Shown piece after piece: positions 32,114-43,889 of a stretch of DNA of 64,000 bases; position 1 is the first letter of the stretch, and each line of letters begins with the position of its first letter. The stretch spans positions 474,176 through 538,175 of the forward strand of contig CAJNDS010000158.1 of NCBI GenBank assembly GCA_905221605.1. Reading direction: 5' to 3'. The stretch is from Symbiodinium natans (lineage: Eukaryota > Sar > Dinophyceae > Suessiales > Symbiodiniaceae). Position numbers and translations under genes: made by a program. Below the pieces are notes generated by a model. The model ran no database searches. It was not told the DNA's origin and saw only the letters and a list, made by a program, of their open reading frames with translations.

Positions 32114-35100
32114 GAGAATCTCAGCCAGCTCCGCCGAAACATGGCGGAGCTTGCAGAGGAGTATGTGCCTTGCTGGCAGCCCTCACGACTTAAACCCGAT
32201 AAACCTCGAACCAGTCCGCTGTATAGAAAGACTATCGGGAGCGCATGGGCAAGCCTAGAGCAAACAGTACCAGCCAGTATGGTTTCGAGCCACCACCAGT
32301 CAACAGCAGCCCAGGCAGCCATTCTGGCAGCTCGGCTGAGATTTTTGAGCAGTTTCTACGACGGACTACCCTAAACCCTAAACCCTGAACCCTAAACCCG
32401 AAACCCTAAACCCTGACAATCATGAAACAATTACTTGCAACTTGCAAGTTTCGGAAAGGAGTCGCAAGAGTCAGAGCACTTCGATTGGCTCTTTGCCTGG
32501 CATCAACGGCTGCTGCGAAGCATAACGGCTGTTGGTGAAACCAGTCACTCTGGCCGCAACTGTTGGCCCAGCGTGTTAACAGATATGAAAATCTCAGAAA
32601 GAAAGAGATATCTTCTAATCAGTGCTACGATGCTTTCTCTTAACTTGCGTGCTGTAAGTGACGTTCTAGCACGACCCTATAGGGCTTGTGGATCTCAGTA
32701 CGAATGCGCTTTTCCAGGTTCGGCAGGCAGCGACTGGCACGACTTCAAGCGTAAAGCTCATAGGGTGACTCAGGACCCTTTGGCCGGCACTGGGTTCAAT
32801 GTAGCACCACCGGTCATGATGATTGTTCTTGTACGTATCATGATCATGCTTAGCACTGCGCTTCTGAAATCTTCGTTACTTCGGAGCATGTACGACTGGG
32901 ATGATAGAACTTAGGTGTTTGTAGAAATTTTCATGTATTGTATACTCCATTATAGGTTTAGACATGCGGCATTCGCATGCCGCTCGTCATGCGAATGTGG
33001 GCTGATAAATATGCTGATTTCGGCAAGAGCCTTTCTACAGTGCTGGAGTTTGCTTGGAGCTGGATGATTTGTCCAGGGCTGGCCCTGCAAATACGATTAT
33101 AGTATCTATATCACATTATATTATACTATATCATATTATCATATATATATATATTTTGTGTTATATTATGCACTATTATGTTATATTGTACTAGATTATG
33201 TTATATTGTATGATATTAGTGTGCAGGACGTTGCTGAGACAAGAAAGGCAGTGGCACACCATGCTGCGGCTCCGATTGCACTGGTGGGGTTCCTGTCAGC
33301 TCGCACGTCTTTGCCTGGCAAAGGGAAGCATTTTCCTTGTCGAGACGGCTTTTCGGGGCCATGAGAGCCAGTAGCCCTAAGCCCTAAACCCTGAACCCTA
33401 AACCCTAAACCCTAAACCCTAAACCCAGTAAAGAGACCATGCGCGCCCAAACCTACCGCCACGGCTCTTTGCGTCCCAACGGGTCTCCGGCTGCGCAAGA
33501 CAGATCTGAGGAAGCTGTGCGGGCACAGATGGACAGCCACCAGCTGCAGGCCAAGCCTTGTCGCAATATATATATATATATTTCTGAATAATAAATGTAC
33601 ATATAATATACATATATGTATATATAGATACTTTATGCATTATATGTATTCTATGAATAGTGACAATAAAACTACCCTTGCACCATGTTGCAAGCTGCCC
33701 CAAGTCGTCGCGCTTTTTCATCACGGCCTTGAGCTTTGTCCTACAGGTCCTAAACCCTGAATCTTAAACCAACCCTAAATCCCCCTAGGCCCTAAACCTG
33801 CAAGTCGTGGCCCAGGCGCAGCTTCGGAAGACGCGGCGGTGCCTCGCACAGCTGGAGGCCCAACGCCAGCGGAGCCGCCAGGCACTGGCGGGTTTCAGGG
33901 TGGCTCTTGGGGGGGTGTTAGGTGGAGTGTAGCCGAGGCGGGCGGAGCGATGATAATCCGAGTCACGGGCAAAGTTTTCAAGCCTGGAAGCCTTTTGGCA
34001 GTTGCACCTAACCGCCACCACCCGTGCAACCCGAAACCCCGCCCCGCCGGCGGGCAGGAGGCGCGCAAGCTGAGCGAGTTAGAGGTCCGCAGTGGTCAGG
34101 AAGCTGCAGAGCAGGAGACAGCACCCCAGCCATGCTGAAAGCGACCAAGCAAGAATAAGAAAGGCCCCCAAAAGCCCAAAAAGCCCCCCCCAACAGCCCC
34201 CCAACAGCCCCAGAAGCCCCAAGAAGCCCCAAGAAGCCCCAAAAGCCCCAAAAGCTGCCCTAAACCCTAAAGCCTAAAGCCTAAACCCTAAACCCTGAAC
34301 ACGGCACAGGAGCTGCGACGAAGCAACGAGCTGCAAACCTCCGTGGCGCGACGGGAGAAGAAAGAGGAGCAGCTACAAAGGCCCCTGCTTCCGGTAAACT
34401 CCAGTAGTTGGGGTTTAGGGTTTAGGGTTCAGGTTTCAGGGTTTAGGGTTTAGGTTTATAAGGTTTAGAGTTTAGGCTTAGGGTTTGGGGTTTAGGGTGT
34501 TGGGTTTAGGGTTTAGGGTGTTTAGGGGGTTCAGGCGGTTTAAGAGGTTTAATGTTGACCTCATATAAATTGCCCCCCCCCCCCCCCCCCCGTCTCAATT
34601 GATTTTTTTTCCCCCCCCCCCCCCCCCCGAAGCAGCTGTGTGCTTGGCCAGGCGGCCAATATTCAATACGTGGGTGGACATGCTTCTCCCATACTTCTGT
34701 GGACTTTCACTTGGCAGCGGCTGCTTTCTGCTACGATTCTGGATTCCTCAGCCCTCAGCCCAAAACCTGGCAGAAGAATCAGCAGGCTGCGCAGTACCAC
34801 CTCGGAGGCATCGAAGCAACTTGGTGGCACAGCCCAGAGCACAAACTCCAAGCAAGCCAGAGCCATGGTAGCCCAAACCCCATACAGCCCAAAACGTTGC
34901 GCTGCCTAACCCTAAACCCTAAACCCTAAACCCTAAACCCTAAACCCTAAACCCTAAACCCTAAACCCTAAACCCTAAACCCTAAACCCTATACCCTATA
35001 CCCTATACCCTAAAGCCTAAAGCCTAAAGCCTAAAGCCTAAAGCAGGGCTGCAAGCCTCATGTCTGAAGACCCCACAAAAGCCGGTTTCTGAGGCGCCTT

Positions 35101-36746
35101 AAGCCCTGCACACTAAGCCCTGCTCTAGGGTTTATTTAGGGTTTAGGGTTTAGGGTTTAGGGTTTAGGGTTTAGGGCCTAAAGCCTAAACCAGAATCCTA
35201 AGCCCGGAAGCCTCCGGTTGCAGGAACTGCGCTGAGATGCGTGCTGAGTTGGAGGAGATGAGGCGGCGTGCTTGCTTTTACCGCACATGGGGGGGGGGGG
35301 GTGTCCCAATTTCGGGGTACCTTATTGCGCAAGCAGGGGATCCTACGATTTGGTCCATTTTAGGAGTCCCCGAACTATTTGGGGTGTCTTTTGGTAGGGG
35401 CGCCCCATCTTCGTAAACCCCCACATTGCATGTCGCAAGCAGCTCTCAAGCAGATTGCGGCAGGTCGCTGGCCAGGCCCATGCCTTCTCATGTGCACCCG
35501 GGCGCAAGAGCAATTGCGAATGGTTACTGGTTGGGTGGAAGAAGTTGTTTTAGTTGGGTTATGCTATTTTTGGATTAGACAATTATACTGTTCTGCCATT
35601 GTACCAGTGTACTGCTATACCATGATACAACTAGACTGTTACACCATTGTACCCACTAAACGATTACCACCATTATACCATGTTTCCAGTTTACCATTAG
35701 AACATTACACCAGTCAACTACTTTGTAGTTATATTCTGTTTTGTTGGCCAGTAGCTTCGGACCTGTTCGGTGGCTTTCAGAATATCCCAGATGCCTCTGT
35801 GCTCAGGTACAAGATTCGAATGCAGCGTTTGAAGGCGCGTAGCTGCTCGAGCGGACGCAGACCAAGAGCTGCGCAAGGGTATAGGGTTTAGGGTTTAGGG
35901 CTTGGGGCTTAGGGTTTAGGGAAGACTTGTTTGCCCTCTGGGTGTCCTTTTGCTTTTTTGGCTTGGGTTGTGTGTGTGTGCTTGCGGCAGATGGGCGGCC
36001 TGAAGCTAGAAGCCCCTGAAATCCTGCAATCTATAAAGCCTATAAGCCCTACAAACCCTTAAACCCGATAAACCCTAAAAACCCTACAAACCCGAACAAA
36101 ACCAAACACCAGCCTAAAAACACCCCAAAAGCCCGAAAACCCTGTAAACACCAAAAACCCCGGTCCTGGGGAGGCTGAGCTCATCCTCCAACGAGACGAG
36201 CACCTGGTCAGGACTGAAGAGGCTCCATAGTTCAGAGAAGTGGGGGTTTACGATACTAGGGGTCTAGGGTTTAGGGTTTTTTGGGTACCTTATTGGGGTC
36301 CTTATTATGAGGGAATCTTACTCTTTGGGGATCTATTTTAGGGGTCCCCCCATTGAAGCCCTCAGCATCCCTCAGCGCCACAGACGCCAGTCGTGAACCC
36401 CTCAACGTCCCCCCAGCAAAAACCATGCGAGATAACCCTCAAGCCTCAACCCTCAACCCTCAACGCCAAACCCCAAATGCCAAACCTTAAACCCAAAGCC
36501 CCAAACCCTAAACCCCAAACCCTAAACCAACCCCAAACCCTAAACCCCCAAACCCTAAACCCCAAACCCCAAACACCAAACCCTAACCCCCCCAACCCCC
36601 AAACCCTAACCTTCCCTTTTGGGAGGCCTGCCGGCTCTCCGAGCAGGGGCACCGCCAGCGCCTGGCGAAGGAGCTTGCCGTGTGGCAGCACCGCTGCCAG
36701 GACCCCTGCTGCGCTTGTCTTTTTTGTTTTGCCAAGGTGTTTGTTT

Positions 36747-36777
<31 letters not shown>

Positions 36778-39700
36778 CGTTTGGGTTTTGAGGTTTATTT
36801 TGGGTGTTTTTTCGGGCTTTTTGAGGTGTTTGTGTGGTTTTGGGGGTTCGTACAGGGTTTGTATAGGTTTCTTTTTTAAGGTGCTGATGATGATCATGAG
36901 AATGGTTCTGATTGTGCGATGAGAAATGGCTGTGGTGATAAATAGGGCCGTGGGCATATGGGACGGCCTTTGAGAATCGAGGAGCTCTCGAACAAGAAGG
37001 CTCTTGCCGAAGAGGACCTGGATACCGCTTCCCGACAGCGCGCCAAGATACCGAGACTTGGAAGCAAGGCAGTTTAGGGTTCAGGGTCTAGGGTTTAGGG
37101 TTTAGGGTTTAGGGTTTAGGGAGGTGCGGCGGCCAGGTGCAGCCAAGACTAAGTGGGGAGATGAGGTCGATTTGAGTTGTGTATTGCATGTTTCAGCCGA
37201 GCCATGGTTGCGAAGGACGGCCTCAAGTGCTGCTGCAACGCATGTGCAGAAGGCATGGCGCAACCCGGCTGAAGCGTGTGGCGACTGTCAGAGTAAACAT
37301 CTCTCCCCCCCTCTCTCTTTGTCTCTCCCTCCCTCTATCTCATTCTATGTCTCTCTTTACTTTCCCTTCAGATATACAAGCATGACTATATGATGAATGA
37401 TGATATGTGTGTGACCGCCCCCTCACCCGGTCTGATATGAAACGGGGTTAATATTCTTGTTATTTGTGAGTGTATAATTAAGGTTCCTCAGAACTATTGG
37501 TGAGTGTGTATAATTTGGTGTCCTTCTCGGAATATTCTCAATATGAACCCCCACTTCATATGAGAGAAGGAGGGAAGGGGGAGAGAAGGGAAGAAAGATA
37601 CAGCGACATAAAGTAAGATGGGGGAACGACATAGCAAGATCAAAATAGAGCAACCGCGAAGGACACGAATGGTGACATGCATATTGGACATGAAGAACCC
37701 CATGCATAAAGACGTAGCGACGTAGCGAAATATGAACACTATTGACTGAATCAGAAGGCATCAAGTTATCTGACAAAACAGGGACGGAACACGCTGACAA
37801 AGCGGTGACGAAACATATTGCAAATGGATCCGAAGCGCACCCAGCCAACCATGTGCTTTCAGAAATACCTCCTTCCCTTCACAAGCAAGACGTATACGAA
37901 CCAAAAACCATTCGTCGCATCAATGGACTGACACTCTGGCAACCTGCTGTAATAAAGCCAAACCAAACCAAGCCATATATCCGAGCGCGTTTGCATTGAC
38001 CCGGCGGAAGCCAGCTCAACAAAGGCTCGCTTCACAAGCAAGGCTGTTGAATCAAGCCATGGTTTTGAGCTAAAATGTATATGGCGCTGCTTTGGAGTTG
38101 TCCTACAGCATTTGAAGCCTGTGAACAGCCAGCTTTAGATGTACAGTATTTGAAGTCTCTGCCCAAGTAGTGGTCCATAGGGGGCTCCTACGTTCAAGGT
38201 AAAGGAAACGAATAGGTTATGCGGTTATCCCTGCGGCGCGCAAGCACGCAGCCGCGACTCCTCGAAGACGACAGTCTCGCTGATTTCGCATCCGAGACGC
38301 CCCCGCGTAGTGAAACACAGAGCCGTCGTTGCATTTGAAATTTGGCCACCCTTGTAATGCCCCATTGGGTGGTCTTGGGTTGGGCTTGTGGAAGAACTTT
38401 GCTTTACAAGGAGTTCTTGGGGAGTGCTCTTGGCTGGGGAGTGCTCTTTTGAAGTGTTCCCCTGACGTGGTCTAATACATTTTACGCCTTGTTGTTGAAC
38501 TGCTGTCCTTTTCGTTGCTACGCCGGCGCACGGATTAGGGTTTATGGGTTGTAGTAAATGCGTTTGTGCATTTGGAGCCTTTCAGCAGGCAAAACTTCTG
38601 GAGCTTGCAAGTAGGCGGAGAAGCCGTAATTTGACAGTGTGGGGGTTTTGCAAAGTGCAGTGCGTGCATCATGGCTCGAAATGCTGTGCGCATCAGCATT
38701 TCTCCAGCTTGAGGTTTTTGATCCCGTCAGTGTCACGTGTTTTTGATGCTTAGAAAGTTGTCTGCCCCACCCCTCAAGATAGGTGAGTAGGCGTATGGAG
38801 GGTGTAGAAGTCCCAAGGTATATGATATAATATACATACTACATATATACACACACCAAAACAACATTCAGCGCATTATTTCTTTCGATGTTTATTCGTT
38901 TCCTTATGTAGCCTCTTGCAAACCATTGTGTCAGATGACATGATGCGGTATCTATCAGTCATCTGGAACTCTAGGTTCTCAACCCTGCACACAAACATCC
39001 CCAAAAAAGCAGAATGAAACGCCCAAAAGCCCGAAAAACCCAAGAAGCACCCCGAACAAGGCCCAAACGCTCCTTGCTGAACTCCCCCCAAACCCTAAAC
39101 CCCAAACCCCAAACTCCAAACCCCAACCCCAAACCCTAAACCCTAAACCCTAAAACCTAAACTCCAATCCTCACCCAGGCGGGGCGGCGGAGGTGCGGCA
39201 GTTCCGGAAGGCGCGCGGGGCGGCCACGACGCTGCAGCGCAGCTCGGCTCCAGATATCGGGCGACATCGGGTTTAGGGTTTATAGGGTTTACAGGGTTTA
39301 GGGTTTAGGGTTTAGGGTTTAGGGTTTAGGGTTCAAGGGAAAGAGCTGAGTGGAAGGGCCCCAATCAATAGCTATGCACCTGGCAGATGCCGACAGGTGG
39401 GGGCGCCAACGCTGCTCCCCTCAGTATCCAGGGTTTCGCCTGCACTGGGCCGTGCAGGGGTAGGAATGACGAACTGAAAGTGTAGGCTCACACCGGACGT
39501 ACACATGCCTTATGCCCTAAATGCCGAAGTGCCTGGTAGCCCAGAAGCCCTTGAGCCACTCTTGAAACTCTTGAACCCATTTGAACCCGAAGCCCAAGTT
39601 GTCTGGGTTCCTCGTCCAGGTGCTTGGCGGAGGACGTCAGGGCGGCGTGCTGCAAAGCGGGCTAGGCACGCGGTTCCCAGCCCATGCAGAGGTCTTGAAA

Positions 39701-39909
39701 GGGGGTTCAGGAACTTGGGGGGTTTATGGGATGTTCAGGCCTATAGACTCAAGGAACTCGACAGAGGCGAGACGATCTACAGCGATCTTTCTCGGACAGG
39801 CGGCGGGAGCATGGCCGGCGCCATGCTGCGGCAACTACCCTGCAGTGCTCCTGGCGCAGTGCGCGGGCAAGGCAGCAGTTGTCTCCTGGCCACTTCAAAG
39901 GGGCATTGA
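32114..39909 (+). CDS. Coiled-coil protein, at least ten short exons in telomere-repeat-rich introns
   Basis: No family recognised. The exons encode charged heptad-like helix throughout. Exons: 32114-32164 (ENLSQLRRNMAELAEEY), 33805-33887 (CLAQLEAQRQRSRQAL), 34058-34099 (EARKLSELEVRSGQ), 34310-34380 (ELRRSNELQTSVARREKKEE), 35224-35269 (NCAEMRAELEEMRRR), about 35843-35878, 36174-36221 (AELILQRDEHLVRTEE), 36626-36700 (LSEQGHRQRLAKELAVWQHR), 36982-about 37045 (ELSNKKALAEEDLDTASRQR), about 39181-39245 (EVRQFRKARGAATTLQRS) and a likely last exon 39738-39909 with stop. From 33805 to 36982 consecutive exons join in phase using GC, GA or GT donors and AG acceptors, which is the main support. Exons between 32164 and 33805 and between 37045 and 39181 are probably missed. 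A structural or cytoskeletal role is a guess. Confidence 0.6.
32368..33426 (+). repeat. Two CCCTAAA tracts flanking an AT-rich segment
   Basis: 32368-32415 and 33373-33426, with TATATTATAC-type AT repeats at 33105-33215 between them. Confidence 0.8.
34260..34298 (+). repeat. CCCTAAA/CCTAAAG tract in coiled-coil gene intron
   Basis: In GA-AG intron 34100-34309. Confidence 0.85.
34410..35178 (+). repeat. Opposed TTTAGGG and CCCTAAA tracts in one intron
   Basis: TTTAGGG-type 34410-34520, CCCTAAA-type 34908-35044 (with CCCTATA and CCTAAAG variants) and TTTAGGG 35127-35178, all in intron 34381-35223, which also has two poly-C runs (34570-34630). Confidence 0.85.
35300..35422 (-). mobile_element. 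Inverted-repeat element, GGGGGTTTACGA family, reverse orientation
   Basis: Read on the minus strand it starts GGGGGTTTACGAAGATGGGG and contains GGACTCCTAAAATGGACC, CGTAGGATCCCC and CAATAAGGTACCCCGAAA, matching the copies at 490 and 36240. It sits in the coiled-coil gene intron after 35269. Confidence 0.65.
35881..36160 (+). repeat. TTTAGGG, then degenerate CCCTAAAAA tract
   Basis: 35881-35919 starts at the donor of exon 35843-35878; 36015-36160 precedes exon 36174. Confidence 0.8.
36240..36352 (-). mobile_element. Inverted-repeat element, GGGGGTTTACGA family, with telomere heptamers inside
   Basis: The minus strand matches the copy at 490-600 over ACCCCTAAAATAGATCCCCA, TAAGATTCCCTCATAATAAG and GACCCCAATAAGGTACCC. 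About two CCCTAAA heptamers sit between this core and the terminal TCGTAAACCCCC. It lies in the intron after 36221. Confidence 0.7.
36430..36620 (+). repeat. Degenerate CCCAAA/CCCTAAA tract
   Basis: Ends 5 bp before the acceptor of exon 36626. Confidence 0.8.
37072..37121 (+). repeat. TTTAGGG tract
   Basis: About 7 units after exon 36982. Confidence 0.85.
39090..39338 (+). repeat. Opposed tracts either side of an exon
   Basis: CCCTAAA-type 39090-39165 before and TTTAGGG 39266-39338 after the exon at about 39181-39245. Confidence 0.85.
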
Positions 39910-40572
39910 ATACCGTGCTTGATGTTGCTTGTCCATTGTGCAGTCTGCGCTCGTTGCCCTTACCATCCCTTGCCATGTGCGGCCGGACCGTCTTCCTGCG
40001 CCAAGGTTCGACCGGATCGACAGGCGACGGATCGAAGAGGAGGACCGGAGGGGAGAGTAGCCTTAGACTTAGATGCGAGCATGTACATGCAGACGCCGAT
40101 CTGCAAAGGACAGGGCCGCGGACGGTGGGGACGGTGAGGATGAGGAGAATGACGAGCTTCCCGACTTCCTCTCACAGACGGGGCACGGACCTGAACTGTG
40201 GGGACGTGCTGTGCTGTGCTGAGCAGAGTATAGAATAGATTGGAAACCTGGATGATAGGGGGATCTCAGAGGCCGGAGCAAGACCTCTTCAGTCCCCCGC
40301 ACGACGGGGATTCCTTGCTGGAGCTCACGGCCGCCAGCCTCAAATAGGTGACCGTACCATAATGCCATAGAGAGTCCATGTCCAAAGCGGAGTGCTGTGC
40401 TATGTCCTGCTATGCTGCAGAGCTCTCGCAAAGGAGGACCAGAGCCCATGCAGCCCTGGAGCACCGAGTGAGGACAGCCTGGAGGTTGGCCGCTAGAAAA
40501 ATGTGTTTTCTTTTTCTTTGTCAACTGCTAGGACTAGTATACTGGTATCTGTGCTACGAGTGCACCTTGTAG
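39910..40572. other. Spacer before the acidic-repeat ORF, possibly holding its first exon
   Basis: Short open stretches occur (40378-40572 on + encodes 64 residues ending in a hydrophobic segment), but none joins in phase to the acidic-repeat ORF. An upstream exon is expected because that ORF has no early ATG. Confidence 0.3.
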
Positions 40573-43500
40573 CACCACGAACCATGGCCTCGCCACGACG
40601 CAGCACCTGAGGTGCGAGGTGCCAGTGCGGCATGTGCGGCCGGTGAGGACAAGGCTCGCGCCCATGAGCGAGGTGAGAAAAATAGGAGCCGAGCAGTGGA
40701 CGAGGTGGCTGAAAGCGAGAAGGAACGGTATTCGGCAGCCGAGGAGGCGCTGAAGGTGGACGGGGATGCAGAGAAGCGTAGCACGAAAGCAGCAGATGAA
40801 GAGGTGGCAATCGACAAGGGCGCATCTCCAGAGAAGGCGCCAAGCGTGGAAGGTGATGCAAACAGCGTGGAAAGTGATGCACAGGAGCCGAGCAGGAAGA
40901 AAGATGGCTCCGGAGCAGCTGGCACAGAGGTTGCAAGCGAAATGGACGAGGATGTAGCGTCGGAGTATGCTCCAAGCGTGGATGCTGATGCGCAGGAGCC
41001 CGGCAGGAAGCCAGATAGCCGCCCTGCAGCAGCGGAGGAAGAGGCGACAAGCGAAAAGGACGCGGAGGCAGCAGCAGAGGCTCCCAGCGCAGATGCGGAT
41101 GCACAGGAGCCGAGCAGGAAGAAAGGTGGCTCCAGAACAGCTGACACAGAGGTTGCAAGCGAAATGGACGAGGATGTAGCGTCGGAGTATGCTCCAAGCG
41201 TGGATGCTGATGCGCAGGAGCCCGGCAGGAAGCAAGATAGCCCTGCAGCAGCGGAGGAAGAGGCGACAAGCGAAAAGGACGCGGAGGCAGCAGCAGAGGC
41301 TCCCAGCGCAGATGCGGATGCACAGGAGCCGAGCAGGAAGAAAGATGGCTCCGGAGCAGCTGACAAAGAGGTTGCAAGCGAAATGGACGAGGACGTAGCA
41401 TCGGAGAATGCTCCAAGCGTGGATGCTGATGCGCAGGAGCCGAGCAGGAAGCAAGATAGCCCTGCAGCAGCGGAGGAAGAGGCGACAAGCGAGAAGGACG
41501 CGGAGGCAGCAGCAGAGGCTCCCAGCGTAGATGCGGATGCACAGGAGCCGAGCAGGAAGAAAGATGGCTCCGGAGCAGCTGACGAAGAGGCCGCAATTGA
41601 AATGGACGAGGACGTAGCATCAGAGTATGCGTCAAGCGCGGATGCTGATGCGCAGGAGCCGAGCAGGAAGCCAGATGGCCCTGCAGCAGCGGAGGAAGAG
41701 GCGACAAGCGAGAAGGACGCGGAGGCAGCAGCAGAGGCTCCCAGAGTAGATGCTGATGCACAGGAGTCGAGCAGGAAGAAAGATGGCTCCGGAGCAGCTG
41801 GCGAAGAGCTTGCAAGCGAAATGGACGAGGATGTAGCATCAGAGTATGCTTCCAGCGTGGATGCTGACGCGCAGGAGCCGAGCAGGAAGCCAGAAAGCCC
41901 TGCAGCAGCGGAGGAAGTGGCGACAAGCGAGAAGGACGCGGAGGCAGCAGCAGAGGCTCCCAGCGTAAATGCTGATGCGCAGGAGCCGAGCAGGAAGAAA
42001 GATGGCTCCGGAGCAGCTGGCGAAGAGGCTGCAAGCGAAATGGACGAGGATGTGGCCTCAGAGTATGCGTCAAGCGTGGATGCTGATGCGCAGGAGCCGA
42101 GCAGGAAGCCAGATAGCCGCCCTGCAGCAGCGGAGGAAGAGGCGACAAGCGAGAAGGACGCGGAGGCAGCAGCAGAGGCTCCCAGCGTAGATGCGGATGC
42201 ACAGGAGCCGAGCAGGAAGAAAGATGGCTCCGGAGCAGCTGGCGAAGAGGCTGCAAGCGAAATGGACGAGGATGTAGCCTCAGAGTATGCGTCAAGCGTG
42301 GATGCTGATGCGCAGGAGCCGAGCAGGAAGCCAGATAGCCCTGCAGCAGCGGAGGAAGAGGCGACAAGCGAGAAGGACGCGGAGGCAGCAGCAGAGGCTC
42401 CCAGCGTAGATGCGGATGCACAGGAGCCGAGCAGGAAGAAAGATGGCTCCGGAGCAGCTGGCGAAGAGGCTGCAAGCGAAATGGACGAGGATGTAGCATC
42501 AGAGTATGCTTCAAGCGTGGATGCTGATGTGCAGGAGCCGAGCAGGAAGCCAGATAGCCCTGCAGCAGCGGAGGAAGAGGCGACAAGCGAGAAGGACGCG
42601 GAGGCAGCAGCAGAGGCTCCCAGCGTAGATGCGGATGCACAGGAGCCGAGCAGGAAGAAAGATGGCTCCGGAGCAGCTGGCGAAGAGGCTGCAAGCGAAA
42701 TGGACGAGGATGTAGCCTCAGAGTATGCGTCAAGCGTGGATGCTGATGCGCAGGAGCCGAGCAGGAAGCCAGATAGCCCTGCAGCAGCGGAGGAAGAGGC
42801 GACAAGCGAGAAGGACGCGGAGGCAGCAGCAGAGGCTCCCAGCGTAGATGCGGATGCACAGGAGCCGAGCAGGAAGAAAGATGGCTCCGGAGCAGCTGGC
42901 GAAGAGGCTGCAAGCGAAATGGACGAGGATGTAGCATCAGAGTATGCTTCAAGCGTGGATGCTGATGTGCAGGAGCCGAGCAGGAAGCCAGATAGCCCTG
43001 CAGCAGCGGAGGAAGAGGCGACAAGCGAGAAGGACGCGGAGGCAGCAGCAGAGGCTCCCAGCGTAGATGCGGATGCACAGGAGCCGAGCAGGAAGAAAGA
43101 TGGCTCCGGAGCAGCTGGCGAAGAGGCTGCAAGCGAAATGGACGAGGATGTAGCATCAGAGTATGCGTCAAGCGTGGATGCTGATGTGCAGGAGCCGAGC
43201 AGGAAGCAAGATAGCCCTGCAGCAGAGGCTCCCAGCGTAGACGCGGATGCACAGGAGCCGAGCAGGAAGAAAGATGGCTCCGGAGCAGCTGGCGAAGAGG
43301 TTGCAAGCGAAATGGACGAGGACGTAGCATCAGAGTATGCTTCAAGCGTGGATGCTGATGTGCAGGAGCCGGGCAGGAAGCAAGATAGCCCTGCAGCAGC
43401 GGAGGAAGAGACGACAAGCGAGAAGAACAAGATGGCAGCAACAGAAGAGGCCCCTCATATCAATGGTCATGTTTCACGAGATGACAAGAAAGTTATGGAG

Positions 43501-43884
43501 GAGATGGAGGTCCCAGGTCAAAACGACAAGCACGCGTCGGATGAAGCTCCGAGCTTGATGGTGGGTACTGCACACGCGATTGGTAAGAAAGCTGTTCTAG
43601 GACAGTCTATCGACGTCGACACTTCAGAAGTGCTGCTGAAGAGTGACCTGGCACAAGGCCGATCAGCACTAGATGATGTGGATGGTTTCGGCTTGGAGAG
43701 AGCTGCTCAAGCCGCGCCAGCGCCAGCAAGGAGCCCGCCCCTCCCTGCAGTCCGTCGTGCCGTGCCTCCTGCAGAGCCTGCAGCGCCTGCACGCATGGTT
43801 TCACAGCCAAGCTCTCAAAGACCCGTCCGAGCTGCGGACCGGCCACAGAGAGCGCGCCCGGACGATTCGGACGATGACGACTGA
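40573..43884 (+). CDS. Acidic repeat protein with twelve 73-residue units
   Basis: A 1,090-residue or longer open frame. Residues about 90-940 are twelve tandem units, each made of two related halves: SRKKDGSGAAGEEAASEMDE onward (37 residues) and SRKPDSPAAAEEEATSEKDA onward (36 residues), both ending in VDADAQEP. Unit 11 is shortened by an internal deletion. The tail (from about 43440) is unique, then Pro/Ala-rich (APAPARSPPLPAVRR), and ends in an acidic DDSDDDD. It is predicted to be disordered and strongly acidic, with no domain or signal peptide seen. There is no in-frame ATG between the upstream stop (40570) and 40942, so the true start lies in an upstream exon or at a non-ATG codon; an ATG at 40584 is in another frame. 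It lies co-oriented 1.4 kb upstream of the DUF1826-CobW gene. Confidence 0.7.
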   Translation, partial: HHEPWPRHDAAPEVRGASAACAAGEDKARAHERGEKNRSRAVDEVAESEKERYSAAEEALKVDGDAEKRSTKAADEEVAIDKGASPEKAPSVEGDANSVESDAQEPSRKKDGSGAAGTEVASEMDEDVASEYAPSVDADAQEPGRKPDSRPAAAEEEATSEKDAEAAAEAPSADADAQEPSRKKGGSRTADTEVASEMDEDVASEYAPSVDADAQEPGRKQDSPAAAEEEATSEKDAEAAAEAPSADADAQEPSRKKDGSGAADKEVASEMDEDVASENAPSVDADAQEPSRKQDSPAAAEEEATSEKDAEAAAEAPSVDADAQEPSRKKDGSGAADEEAAIEMDEDVASEYASSADADAQEPSRKPDGPAAAEEEATSEKDAEAAAEAPRVDADAQESSRKKDGSGAAGEELASEMDEDVASEYASSVDADAQEPSRKPESPAAAEEVATSEKDAEAAAEAPSVNADAQEPSRKKDGSGAAGEEAASEMDEDVASEYASSVDADAQEPSRKPDSRPAAAEEEATSEKDAEAAAEAPSVDADAQEPSRKKDGSGAAGEEAASEMDEDVASEYASSVDADAQEPSRKPDSPAAAEEEATSEKDAEAAAEAPSVDADAQEPSRKKDGSGAAGEEAASEMDEDVASEYASSVDADVQEPSRKPDSPAAAEEEATSEKDAEAAAEAPSVDADAQEPSRKKDGSGAAGEEAASEMDEDVASEYASSVDADAQEPSRKPDSPAAAEEEATSEKDAEAAAEAPSVDADAQEPSRKKDGSGAAGEEAASEMDEDVASEYASSVDADVQEPSRKPDSPAAAEEEATSEKDAEAAAEAPSVDADAQEPSRKKDGSGAAGEEAASEMDEDVASEYASSVDADVQEPSRKQDSPAAEAPSVDADAQEPSRKKDGSGAAGEEVASEMDEDVASEYASSVDADVQEPGRKQDSPAAAEEETTSEKNKMAATEEAPHINGHVSRDDKKVMEEMEVPGQNDKHASDEAPSLMVGTAHAIGKKAVLGQSIDVDTSEVLLKSDLAQGRSALDDVDGFGLERAAQAAPAPARSPPLPAVRRAVPPAEPAAPARMVSQPSSQRPVRAADRPQRARPDDSDDDD
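40890..43440 (+). repeat. Coding 219-bp tandem repeat, twelve units
   Basis: Unit of about 219 bp (two related halves). Units 7-8 and 9-10 share the same pattern of silent and missense differences (GCG/GTG in DA[A/V]QEP, CCTCAGAGTATGCG versus CATCAGAGTATGCT), which marks a recent 438-bp duplication. Confidence 0.9.
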
Positions 43885-43889
43885 GTTGC

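Noticed and set aside
40493-43441. Two antisense ORFs of more than 950 residues
   Set aside because: They mirror the sense repeat; a 219-bp unit is a multiple of three, so a unit free of stops stays open on the other strand. The sense frame has a unique, well-formed tail and the antisense frames do not.
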